NCBI GenBank assembly: GCA_022496805.1
Contig: CM040094.1
Location: forward strand, 3,557,501-3,621,500
Length of the DNA stretch: 64,000 bases
Direction: 5' to 3'
From: Pohlia nutans
Taxonomy: Eukaryota > Streptophyta > Bryopsida > Bryales > Mniaceae
This document shows, in pieces, positions 53,906-64,000 of the stretch. The notes beneath the pieces were generated by a model. The model was given only the letters and a program-made list of their open reading frames with translations. It was not told the origin of the DNA and did not search any database. How positions within the stretch are numbered: position 1 is the stretch's first letter; every line of letters starts with the position of its first letter. The translations under genes were made by a program, and so were the position numbers.

Positions 53906-54583
53906 TCCATATCGACAGTCTTCTCTCCTCTACACGCAAATTGAAACCAAAAAAGTCGAAAAAACCTCCAGAGAAATCAGAAAAAACTGGAAAAATACGT
54001 AAAATTCAGAAAAATGCTACGCTTCACGGTATCGCCCCGAGGCTCTTACAACAACTGGTAGGACGCATTGATGCAAACTGAAACTGATCGAAAAAACCTC
54101 GCAATAACTCCAGAAAAATCAGAAAAAGGTCCGAAAGCATCTGAAAAAATCCGGAGAATTCAGAAAAATCCTACGCTTCACGGTTTCGGCCCGAGGTTCT
54201 TGCAACAACTAGTTGTACGCATTGATGCAAACTGAAACCAAAAAAAAGCTGGAAATTAACTACAGAAAACGCCCGAAAGAGTCAGAACTTTTCAGAAAAG
54301 ATCGGTAAAATTTCCTGCGCTTCACGGAGATCCTTGCAACAACTAGAAGGAAACATCAACTGCAAAAAATTGTCAAACATTCGCAGCGATCTTCTGCGAG
54401 GCGAAACTACAATCGACAAAGGTTTAAGGTTTTAGGGCTTCGGGTGCCCTAAAACCGTGCTTCTATGACCGTGCTTCCATGACCGTGCTTTTGGCGCTTT
54501 GAAATAATCGGACAAGGAATGGATGAATGTGGAGAAAAATCATCCGATAGCTACAACATGTACTGTACTGTAGAATTGAAAAG
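53906..54583 (-). promoter_or_regulatory. Ligase upstream region with three tandem repeats
   Basis: Units containing CTACGCTTCACGG, CCCGAGG.TCTT.CAACAAC and ACGCATTGATGCAAACTGAA recur at 54017, 54171 and 54315, about 144-154 bp apart, immediately upstream of the ligase start. Beyond them, GGTTTTAGGGC (54428-54438) and GCCCTAAAACC (54446-54456) form a perfect 11-bp hairpin with a 7-nt loop. Position suggests promoter or leader; function unknown. Confidence 0.55.
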
Positions 54584-55102
54584 TTAACCCGTCCAGAAAG
54601 TGGAAGACGGATGTATATAATAAAATACAGTTTTTTCATCCGTCATCCGTCATTGACTTATTGTAGTGCGAATTTTTACTATATATTCTTAGGGAAGTTA
54701 ACTTTTTATGCCTCATTTCATGTTGTAGTGACTCACCCAAAATTTCGAAGATTTCAGAGTAAAAGTGCTCTTTAAAAGTCAACTTATAAATTTAAGCTAC
54801 CAAAAAAACTTCACTACACTTAAAGTATTACATTTCAACCCATCACAACACATTTCATGTGCAAATTATCAGTATCTTATTCATAATCAAATTACAAAAG
54901 AATTTTGAGTTTTGAGTTTCAAATCTTATTCAAAAATATTGCTAATACAGTCATAGATCTAACGGTATGGATAAAATCTAAAATTCATAATGTACAACTA
55001 TTATTCATAATTCAAGTTCAAAAATATCCCTCTTAGTTATATTTATAAGACATCTTTGAAATTCTCCAAATTTGGAGAGGGGTGAGAACATTTAGGGATT
55101 AA
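54584..55102. mobile_element. TTAA-flanked element (519 bp), relative of 7991
   Basis: TTAACCCGTCCAGAAAG to ATTTAGGGATTAA, with TTAA at 54584-54587 and 55099-55102. Aligns with 7991-8558 throughout. Non-coding. Confidence 0.65.
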
Positions 55103-55227
55103 TGTGCCCTACAATAATTATTTCCAAGAAGGTTGTGGCTACACTATCCGTTCTATACGTTCATGTTTCATTAATTATTGAATGTACCATCTAAATAAAG
55201 TATTGTAAATGAAACAAGTTTCTTTAG

Positions 55228-55762
55228 TTAACCCTTTAACGTAAAGATCCTCCACCGATTTCAAAAATGTGTTATAAAATGTTCGACGAATGACAAAAAT
55301 TGAGCTGATATAAAAAGATAAGTTGTAAATTGAAAAATTGTAGATCACACCTATAGAGTTATTTATCATATTTTTATTAATATATTTTAATTAGAATTTC
55401 AAAATTTTCTTCTGAAATTCAACCAAAAACCACCAACTAACAGATTTTAAATTTAAAAAATTTAATGAATTTGGAATAATGTGCAGTATGAAATGATTTT
55501 ATGTCCATTACCTGATTCTACTTATTTTGGAAAATCATTTTTAAGATTTTACTTTTTGAACTAAGAATGAAACTTGACATAGATTACTTTGGTTATTTAA
55601 AAAAAATTCAAAGTGTCTTATTTTGAAGATCAATACTATACAAATGGTAGTCAACTAGCACAAAAATCAAGATAAATTTGGATGGATGAAAAACATCACC
55701 ATATGTGGTGAAGAGACACATCCAGTGTTCAAACTATAGACACCGACGCGTCAAAGGGTTGA
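55228..55762. mobile_element. TTAA-type element (535 bp)
   Basis: TTAACCCTTTAACGT left, ACGCGTCAAAGGGTTGA right (final TTAA reads TTGA). It shares that tetranucleotide with the element starting at 55759. Confidence 0.55.
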
Positions 55763-56947
55763 CCCCTAAAGGACAGGAGTGTTTTACCTCCAAAAACACT
55801 TCAATGCTGCCATTTTTACTCCCCCATGCAAAAAATCCAAAAAAATGTTATTGTTTACCTTTTAACCGTAAGATCTTGTCTTGGACTATTTGAAAAACAT
55901 ACACAACAAATTTCATTGATTTTGACCGCACGGATTGCTAGATAATTGCGTTTGATGGAAAAAACACACCCCAAAAAAACACATGCCCGGAAATTTCAGA
56001 TGTGTTTGACCATGGCTACATCAAAAAATCCTCACTACCGAAACATGTCGCACTTCACTTTCACATTCTATATGATGTTACTTAATTGTGTACCAATTTT
56101 TGTTGCATTTGGAGATGTTTAGGACGTTGAAGAACATCTTGCACTTGTTGGGGGTTTAAAAGTTCAGAAAAGACTATGTGTTTTTGGAACTGCAATATTT
56201 TTTATTTTCTTTATTTAAAATACAAATCCGAGCGGTGAAACACAAGTACATTCCACCCTATATAGAATGGCGAAAAAAAATTTGAAATTTTTTTTTTTAA
56301 AAGTTTTAGAAGACATGTAGCACATTTTTTAAGAATTTTTGGGGGTTAGGGGGAAATAAAGGGTGGAGGAAGGGAATTGAAGTACCAACCCATTCCAATG
56401 TTCATGACCCCACTAACTCTCAAGGTGTATTGCCACGTGGCAGTCCCTCATTGGATGATTTTTAATTTTTAATTTTCAAAAATTTAAATAATATATTATA
56501 ATTACAAAATTGAACTTTTAGTTTAAAATGTTATTTTTTAATTTAAAATCATATATTTAAGTTTAAAATTATATATTTTTTATTTATAAAAAACTTTTTA
56601 AATAATTTAAAATAATATTTTTATTTTTTTTGAATGAGTTTGAAAAATGGGGTGGTCTTCTCCCCCCCACACGCCACCCCATTTTCCACACACCGCCCAT
56701 CTTGTTGCCCCCCCTAAAATTCAACTATTTCTCTACTGCCCCGATGCCCTTTCTCCCGAAAAAACACACTTCCCCTCATATCTTTCACACTTGGTGTCGG
56801 TATTCAAAAAAAAAGACCTCCATTTTTGTGGCACATTGGGGAATTTACTATTAAATTTCCTTTAAAGTTTGATTAAAAACGTGTCCACCGGAACCTACCC
56901 GATTCTCTAAATGTCCTAGTTAGGACACTTGGTCCTTTAGGGGTTAA
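55759..56947. mobile_element. Largest TTAA-type element (1.19 kb)
   Basis: TTGACCCCTAAAGGACAGGA left; right end CCTAGTTAGGACACTTGG then TCCTTTAGGGGTTAA, closing at 56947. Its right terminus equals the left terminus at 47894. No transposase-sized ORF; overlapping short ORFs near 56630-56865 in pyrimidine-rich DNA are not supported. Confidence 0.6.
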
Positions 56948-56976
56948 ATAGATACTTGGATAGATACATAGCATTA

Positions 56977-57196
56977 TAAGGTAGAAGCACCGAAATCCAA
57001 TAGTGTATCCAATGTCAATAATTTCTACACGATGTAGTCATTTCAGAACGCAAATATAAGCACGCCATAGAGCCCTATTTATTGACCAAAATGATAAGTT
57101 ATCTATAGTCTACCTAAATTTACATTATAGAATGACTACCATGTCAAGAATATATCGACATTTGGTACATTGTTAGGATTGGGTGCTCCTACCTTA
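56977..57196. mobile_element. AGGTAG-ended MITE, copy near 57 kb
   Basis: TAAGGTAGAAGCACCGAAA left, GGGTGCTCCTACCTTA right, 220 bp. Internal CCAAAATGATAAGTTATCTA matches the 10609 copy. Confidence 0.6.
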
Positions 57197-58043
57197 GAGC
57201 AATGGGAACCAACACCCTTTTGCAATGGGATCACAATCTAGTTACAATCAAAAACTATGTTTGCATGGCAATGACATGGTAGTCACAAAATTCATGGAAT
57301 ACAAATGGCATTCCTCATTACTTAAAAAAATAGATATATGTAAAGATTCTCTTTCAATTCAGTTTTCAAATGGTGCTCCATTGCATTGAGTAGTGTTCTC
57401 ATAGTACGGGTGTGTATTTAGCCTCAAAATCAAATATTCTTTCTAAGGTAGTGAATGCAGTTGTAAAAAAAGTCTTTAGTCATAAAATATTTTCAATTCC
57501 ATCTTACTTCTTATTTAATTATGATATCCATCAAATAAATTTTTCAAAATTACCCGTCTTTGATACATTAAATTTGATTTGTAATGACAATGTAAAAAAC
57601 TTGTTTACCATCAAAATAATATTCAAATGGTATTTATTCTTTCCACACTATTTTTGGCATATAAATTTCATGTTTCATTAAATCACCATATGTACATGTG
57701 TTTTATAAAACAAACCCTTCGTATGAATTTTATAATCTCGCACATTTTTCCATTCTTAGGTTTTAGAGGTTTATTAAAATCCTTTTCAAACTACATTTAG
57801 TTAAAACACTGCATCAATTTTTCTACTAATGTTGTCGTAGTAGCGTATCGGCCCAAAAATAGACCAAGAATAATGTCATTGTGTGGATATCCCTCATACC
57901 CCTAAAATTTCAAAATCTCACATATCCATCATTTACAAAAAATTAACTAAATTTTTCAAAGTCAAATTTTTCCAAAAATCTAGTACTTTAGACTACTTTT
58001 TCCTTTCATTCGTACCATGAAATCACCCTACTCTATTATACTA
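57197..58043. other. Intergenic, no gene seen
   Basis: AT-rich; the ORF at 57412-57681 is Ile/Phe/Asn-rich and matches no family I recognise. Confidence 0.35.
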
Positions 58044-58165
58044 CGTAGATATATAGAAACGCCAATCCTCTTTTGGAGCGAGCGTGAATAAAGTGTTTGT
58101 TCATCTCACCAATGAATTACTATCCACCGGACAAAGAACCTTCTTCTGTTAAATATAGTGTGTAT
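58044..58165 (-). repeat. SINE-like dispersed repeat, copy 6
   Basis: Minus strand: CTTTGTCCGGTGGATAGTAA, AACAAACACTTTATTCACGC, stem-loop with GAGG, then TTTCTATATATCTACG. Clearly the same family as 25640. Confidence 0.55.
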
Positions 58166-58599
58166 GGATGACCGTTAAGCAAATGATAAACAATGATTGG
58201 TGTTACTAGAAACTATGTTCAATTTTATTTATTACTAAGAAAGTTTGTGTTGGAGTCCGTCACAACCATTTAGTGGCAGAACCATCGTGAAGAGTGTGTA
58301 TGTTTATGTACCACTATGTATTATATAATAGATCCTCTAATTCAAAATTAATTTGAACATTTTTGAATAATTTTTTATCTTAATATGTGTACTATACCCA
58401 AAAGGTAAGGTTGGGAAAAAAATTTGTAAAAAGATCTCGATGCCCAAATTTTCATGAATGTTTTTTTCCAAAAAACTCTATTTTCTATGGTGTTCAAAAC
58501 AGAGAACCTAAATGAATATTCATGGAGTGTTTGAGATATTTGCATCAGCTCCGCAAAAATAAAAAGACACTTCAATCTTCATTTCTCTAGTGTTATAGT

Positions 58600-59812
58600 C
58601 TTTAAAAAATTAGAGAATATAACCATATATAAGTGTTAAATGTATTTATCTTAAATTGATTCTTTGGAGTAGAACAATTTTTGAGCATTGAGAACATTGA
58701 AAAATTATTATGCAATTTAATCTCAATGTTCTCAAAAAGCTTATGATATGTAAAAATAACATACAACAATTGATCTTATAATGTTTATAGGATGGTTGAT
58801 CCAGATACATATTGTGATGATTCTATTACATTATAACTATATAAGCCTAGAGTTTTTAGTTGAATAAGCCAACTTTAATTTTTTTGAATTAATCTACTAA
58901 ACACGTAATTATCTTGATTAAAAAAAAAGTTTGAAAAAACTCCATTCATTCTATAGTTTTATTTATTTATACTTATATATATATATATATATATAATATG
59001 TTTTCTTTTGCTTCATCAAGTAGTCTTCAAATACATTTGTGTAATCTACATGAAAAATCTTTTGATCCATCAATCTTCAGTTCAAAACTTTTCTTGTAGA
59101 AATTTCTCATGTTTGATCTTATAGTTTAAGAACTTGTATTGAATTTTATTTTTTGAATCCATTGGTTTATTTCTAAAGAAAGTTGTCTGGATTCAACAAT
59201 TTTTCTTTCAATAACTTTGATTGATTTAGCAACTTGTCATAGAAAGCTTTCGATCACTTCAATAATTTATTTATTTTTGAATATTTTTTGCGTCTTTATC
59301 AACTATTTTTTGGATGAGTTTGTATCTCTTGCACAAAGTTTCGTTTGATCCACCATCCCTTAATTCAAAGATTTGTCTCCCAATAATTGCTTTTACCTTA
59401 GGAAATCATCCAAGAAGGAGTTTTCCACATTCTACTCTCGATTCATTGATAATTCCTTCAAAAATCTCTTTTGTTCTAACTTGTGTTTACATAAAGGACA
59501 TCGTGCTATTGTATATATTTGTTGTCCTGCATTAAACCAATAATTTAAACACGACTTACAAAATAAATGATTACAAATAGTTGTTACTTGATCATCAAGA
59601 TTTTTGTAGCAAATACTAAAAAATACAATAGGATTTCCCATAATTGCTCAAAATTCAAATTTTCTTGAACGACTTTCAAATATTTATATTTTGTGAATGA
59701 TAAAATATGTATATATATTTATGTCATTTATAACATGTAGGATTTAGCTGTAACATTTTATTTTATTTTATTTTTACATGACTTTTTATAACTAGTGTTC
59801 CTGGAAACCATT
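58600..59812 (-). repeat. RING-bearing repeat, copy 2 (inverted)
   Basis: Inverted counterpart of 40067-41420 with the same order of landmarks, more diverged. It includes an AT dinucleotide run near 58976-58996. Confidence 0.55.
59432..59641 (-). pseudogene. Decayed RING-finger copy
   Basis: Starts MGNPIV like the 40264 gene and keeps CNHLFCKSC and CPLCKH, but the first zinc pair reads FSICYKN, losing one Cys, and the heptad region is lost after about 60 residues. It is therefore unlikely to fold as a full RING. Confidence 0.6.
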
Positions 59813-61172
59813 CTTTTACTTTCTTTTATTTATGGAGAAATTTGTCTCTAATTTAATCCAAAATTTGTCCATATTAATACTTGATAGCAAGAGGCGAGTT
59901 CAAGGTTTAAGACATCTCCATGTAACAATCGAAACAAAATAACACAAACTACAAAATATAAAGTAAAAACATTGTTAGATCATAGAGAACACATGGGCCA
60001 ATGACGTAGGACCAAATGACGGTATTCAGAAGGCATAGTTGGAAAGAGAAATTATAAAAGTAAAGCATGATTTTTTAAGATTTTTTTGTAAAATAATTCA
60101 TTTTCTATGTTGCAATAGAGAATCTTAGAGAATATCCGCACAACCTTAGAGAACATTTACTATGTCCGATAATAAACTTCCTCAATTCCTTTTCATTTTG
60201 TCCGTTGATAAGCTTCTTGTCGCTCAAACTAACTATTCCTATTGATTCAATGTCTACACTATTGTAATTAGATCCACACCATTGGACTACAGTGACAAAG
60301 TTACTTTAGGAGTTTTCCTTCAACATGAAACTTATTAAGGGACAAAGGAATATTTGCATTGTTCCGGCTAAAAACATTTATTATGCATGAGTTGCCGACC
60401 CTATCTTTCAAATAAATTAGGTATTCTTGAATGTGTACTTGAATTCTTTTTGGTAAATCAACTTAATCCTTTAAAGACATACTAAGTCCCTCAGACTTAG
60501 TTTCAAGGGATATAAGAGAAAACTTTTGTTTTTCTCAATCAAAAAATAAAAGTATTGGTGCTTCGGAAAGGTATTGAAAATGCAAGAGTCAATTCCCAAA
60601 TTACGCTTGATTTGATGGACTATGGAGCTCATGATGATTGAAAGAGTGCATCAAAAAAGTGAGGGATATTTTTGGGCAGCTAGTTTCAAGCCAGCCGGCG
60701 TGAGCGAGGTATGTGCATGGGCTTGTTTTAGCATGAGGCCGGGAACAAGGCTCGGTAGGCTCGGGCTGGGTTGGTGGGCTTGGGCCGCGTTGGCAGATAA
60801 TGTTCTTGAATTTCTCATTAAATGCACATCAAACTTCATTAATTTTATCTCTACACATTTGTATATTTATTCGAATGGAAAAATGCAAAGTTCCAAAAAC
60901 GTCTATTAAAATCCTAGGTGATTTTACACAAAATTTTGGTCATTACAAAATTTTGGTCATGACTCAAAGTGTGGTTTAAATAATTGAATTAAGTATCAAA
61001 TTAGAAAGTGAAAGGAGTTTGAAATACGATAATAGCTCTATTTTATTCATAGATATAGCCCTCCAAAGTTGAGCACATTATGACCTTAAAAGCTAAGTTG
61101 AGGCCAAATCATGTTATGTCAATGATTCAATTCAATGCAAATTAGAGTCTCATTTCATCTTTGCATCACATC
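59813..61172. other. Intergenic, no gene seen
   Basis: AT-rich apart from 60680-60790, which is GC-richer and gives an unconvincing Trp/Gly-rich ORF (60622-60909). An isolated TTAATCCTTTAAAGAC terminus is near 60467. Confidence 0.35.
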
Positions 61173-61969
61173 TTAATCCTTTAGTGCCCAGGGTACTGTA
61201 GCAAACAACACTGGATTTTAGTGGTTTTTTTCACTGTGATTGAGATTACTAAAAATAAAATGGATTAAATTAGGAAGTAGCTGTACAATTCTATTCTCAA
61301 CTCGAGAGCACACATTTTATTAAAATTTGAAAATCATCCAATGGTGGGATTGGAAGATTATAGTATGTATTTGAACGGTATAATGCACGCTCAAAAATGA
61401 GATTTTAGGGGGGTGTGTGACTTCAAAGTTAAATATAATTTGGGTTAAATTTTCAAAAATGAAAAGAGAGAAGTTCAGCTATGCCCTATGTCAACACCTC
61501 TCCGTTGCAATCTTTCATATCAAAAATAAACTTACCCATAATTACTGTGAGTTTTATAAGTGAAAGTGACTTATCCATATACGGTTTAGGACAAAATTTT
61601 ATACGTTGAAAATTGACAGGAGTAGGTACATTAGCCAAGATCGGATTACACACACTAATAGAAGATGAAGAAAAGAACACAATCCAAAAAAATAAAACAA
61701 GATAACAAACTTCCAAACACAAGAAATACTGCATAATACATGTGTTGTATTTGTAAGTATTTACTGTATTTTCAAGTATTTGCAGTATTTTTGCATTTTG
61801 TTGATAGGTATTTTGATAGTTGAAAATTTCTTTTTCTGGAAGGTGTGTAATGTGTATGCGCAAATCTAAACTTCAGAACTGAAGTTCCAATTCTTCACGG
61901 ATTCTCTGTTATTTGCATTTCCGACGTTGCAGTGACCATAATTTGGCTTGCTGGGCACTAAAGGGATAA
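61173..61969. mobile_element. TTAA-type element, 0.8-kb family, copy 3
   Basis: TTAATCCTTTAGTGCCCAGG left; TGGGCACTAAAGGGATAA right. Uninterrupted reference for the copies at 5743 and 6656. Non-coding. Confidence 0.7.
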
Positions 61970-62071
61970 CTTTCAAGACCAAAATGAAACAAGTCCAATA
62001 TACATTTTTTTTTAAAAATTTATGGAAAATTCAAAATTATAAGAAAATTCTGAAAAGTTTAGGGAAGGTGA

Positions 62072-62460
62072 GCACTACTAGAAGAGGAGTCGAAATATGA
62101 CTGGGGTTTATGACTAAAAACGGGCATAAAGTGACCTGATGACTAATACCATTTTCAGTCATCAATCCAGTCATAGCGAACAACAAATATTACTAAAAAT
62201 ACTCTAGTCATATCTGTGGTCATCCGTTCGCTGTGGCGCGTTCCCAATTTTTTTTGGGACCTCAATTATGGGCAGCCTGATAAATGTGATTATTTTTAGT
62301 CATATATGTGACTAGGAATAGTCAGAAAAATCTGACTATATTTAGTCATAGACGTCAACCTAATGACTAAAATGGCATAATTTTATGACGTCGTAATATG
62401 ACTATCATTGGTTGCGAAATATGGTAGTGATGACTAGATTTAGTCATCATTTCAGTTTAG
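62072..62460. mobile_element. CACTA-type terminus with subterminal repeats
   Basis: CACTACTAGAAGAGGAGTCG near 62075 resembles the canonical CACTACTAGAA terminus. ATGACTA/TAGTCAT motifs follow repeatedly to about 62455 in both orientations, like transposase-binding subterminal repeats. The other end is not evident. Confidence 0.5.
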
Positions 62461-62504
62461 ATATTCGTGAAGGCTCGTCAGTCATTCACATTTGTATGAC
62501 TAGT

Positions 62505-64000
62505 TCATCAGGAATTTCGGACGCCACTGATTCCGCACGATTTCAGTGCGATTTCCGATATTTCAAGGGTTCGTACAGTTTTCGCACTGATTCCGCATCG
62601 TTGCGTCATTCATCGCAACTACACTAATATGACACGATGTTCGTACAAGCGGATATAGTACTGATTCGACACGATTGATACATCCATTGAAAACGTATGA
62701 ATTCAGCACTCTTTATAGTCGTCAAATGTCGTGTTTTAATCGTCTTTAAAACTACACTGATTCAATGCGTTTTTCGTGCGACATCATCTTTTCCATATCA
62801 AGATTTTATTTTCTTTCTATATCTAAATTTGATCAAAATAATATTATTAAAATAAATAAAATAAAATATTAAAATAATTATTTTCCTCGCTACCTACTTT
62901 AACTACACGGAAATTGCCCGAACCCACGGTGGGGCCCATCATGGCTTCCCAAGCTCTATCGCCGACGGCGGGATTTGGACTCACAACCTCCCGATTGTCA
63001 ACCAAGCTCCAAACCACCAAATCACCACAAGCTCTCGATGCATAGAATGGAACTTTTTTGGTAATTATAAAAGATTGAAACCATTGGCAATTTTTTGCCA
63101 TGCCTATATAATTCTTTTTTCATATTTTTTTTTGCACTACAACATGCAGGGCTTTTCCTACATCTACAAAAAAATTCAGAATATTTTGAGTATTTTTTTT
63201 TTTTGGCCAAAATTGTGATGGCAGATCATGGCTGTGAGCTGTTTTCTTTTTCAGTGGACTTTGAATGTTTTTAACTATGTGAAAAAAAAAAATTCCAATT
63301 TTTTTTTGCACTAGATTATGCAGGACTTTTTCTATATCTAGGATTTTTTTTCATAAAATTTTGAATTTTTGAATTTTTTGCCAAAATTGTAGTGGTTGTG
63401 AGCTATTTTTTTTGCTCCTATGATGAAAAGTACAATGATAACCAATAATACCAAATTTGAATTCTAAAAATATAAAATGATATTTCTTCGAAATTTTAAT
63501 GTGTATTGCTTCTAAACTCTATAAATGTAGATCTAAAAATGTTTTGGGAAATTAAACCGTAAGTATAATTTAAAGAAGGTTCTTGGAATATTCCAACATA
63601 TTCCAAAATAATATTTTTTTGAAAGATTCCAAAAGATTCCAAAATATATATTAAAATATTGTTCACGGATGTCGTACGAAAATAATTTGCATTATAATAG
63701 ATACTGAAATCGTACGAATATAGTAAATGGCATTAATATGATACGTATAAGATACTGAATCCGCATTAACTAAAACCGCATTGTTATCCGTGTCTTATTA
63801 GCCATGTAATGTAGATACACGATTAACGCACGGATTCCGTCAAGCACGACTTTCGTGCAGAAACAACACATTTGTCATAATCATTGAAAAGACACTACAT
63901 CGACATCTTAGTAATGCATGTCACTTCCGTACGATAACGACACTTCTAAATGCACGTATGACGTGCGGAATCAGTGTTTAACGATAAACGCACTGAAATC
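62505..64000. mobile_element. Probable inverted-repeat element reaching the window end
   Basis: GATTTCAGTGCGATTTCCG near 62539 is inverted at 63985-64000 (CGCACTGAAATC). CACTGATTCCGCA-like motifs recur at 62524, 62583 and inverted near 63962. Interior is AT-rich with a nested SINE and no transposase. Limits uncertain as it may continue beyond the window. Confidence 0.4.
62884..63037 (-). mobile_element. tRNA-derived SINE-like element
   Basis: On the minus strand from 63037: GAGAGCTTGTGGTG, a possible A-box region around GGTGGTTTGGAGC, and a pol III B-box-like GGTTGTGAGTCCAAATCC near 62970-62989. A GC-rich body (GGGCCCCACCGTGGG) follows. It cannot form a full tRNA cloverleaf, so a retroposed tRNA-derived element is the best reading. 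Confidence 0.5.

Noticed and set aside
54017..54360. CRISPR-like array upstream of the ligase
   Set aside because: Only three diverged units of about 150 bp with no short repeat-spacer pattern; a eukaryotic tandem repeat.
55759..56947. Hoped-for autonomous piggyBac copy
   Set aside because: The largest TTAA element has no ORF of transposase size and no DDD motif; it is non-autonomous.
60622..60909. 95-codon ORF with a GC-rich middle
   Set aside because: Trp/Ala-rich text without homology or flanking gene signals.

Overview
The window looks like nuclear DNA of a land plant. It carries three intron-rich protein genes with GT-AG introns, a eukaryotic tRNA-Ala gene, a plant-type leucine-rich-repeat receptor kinase built from 72-nt repeat exons, Stowaway and CACTA-like miniature transposons, and very AT-rich introns and spacers. 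A bacterial-type NAD+ DNA ligase and a cyanobacterial-type polyprenyl glycosyltransferase, both with introns and plausible organelle presequences, point (as inference) to a seed-free plant lineage such as a moss or lycophyte. The species cannot be fixed from sequence alone.

Layout. 1-3061: GC-richer unassigned DNA, then the 3' part of a LINE-type retrotransposon with an RNase H domain. 3320-4622: a 1.3-kb near-perfect palindrome made from promoter-like DNA. 4639-9204: a cluster of nested and abutting miniature transposons, most flanked by TTAA. 10043-21022 (+): 17-exon LRR receptor kinase of 898 aa. 21993-28990 (+): 6-exon GT2 membrane glycosyltransferase of 417 aa. 29974-30046 (-): tRNA-Ala(AGC). 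30187-45800: gene-poor repeats, including a candidate 5.7-kb inverted-repeat element, a degenerate tandem array, and a RING-finger ORF inside a repeat that recurs inverted at 58.6-59.8 kb. 46136-53905 (-): 16-exon LigA-type DNA ligase with all catalytic motifs, zinc-finger cysteines and a BRCT domain. 54.0-64.0 kb: more transposons and repeats.

The three protein genes show no operon-like or pathway link. The ligase and the glycosyltransferase share a likely bacterial ancestry and possible organelle targeting. The other main theme is a large, diverse population of non-autonomous elements starting TTAA-CCC and ending GGG-TTAA. Two nested cases can be compared with a related unoccupied copy, and both support TTAA target duplication, the signature of the piggyBac superfamily. 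No transposase gene is visible in the window.

All exon structures were assembled by hand from splice consensus, reading-frame phase and protein-family motifs. Each of the three coding sums is an exact multiple of three. Family names come from remembered motifs, not database searches.
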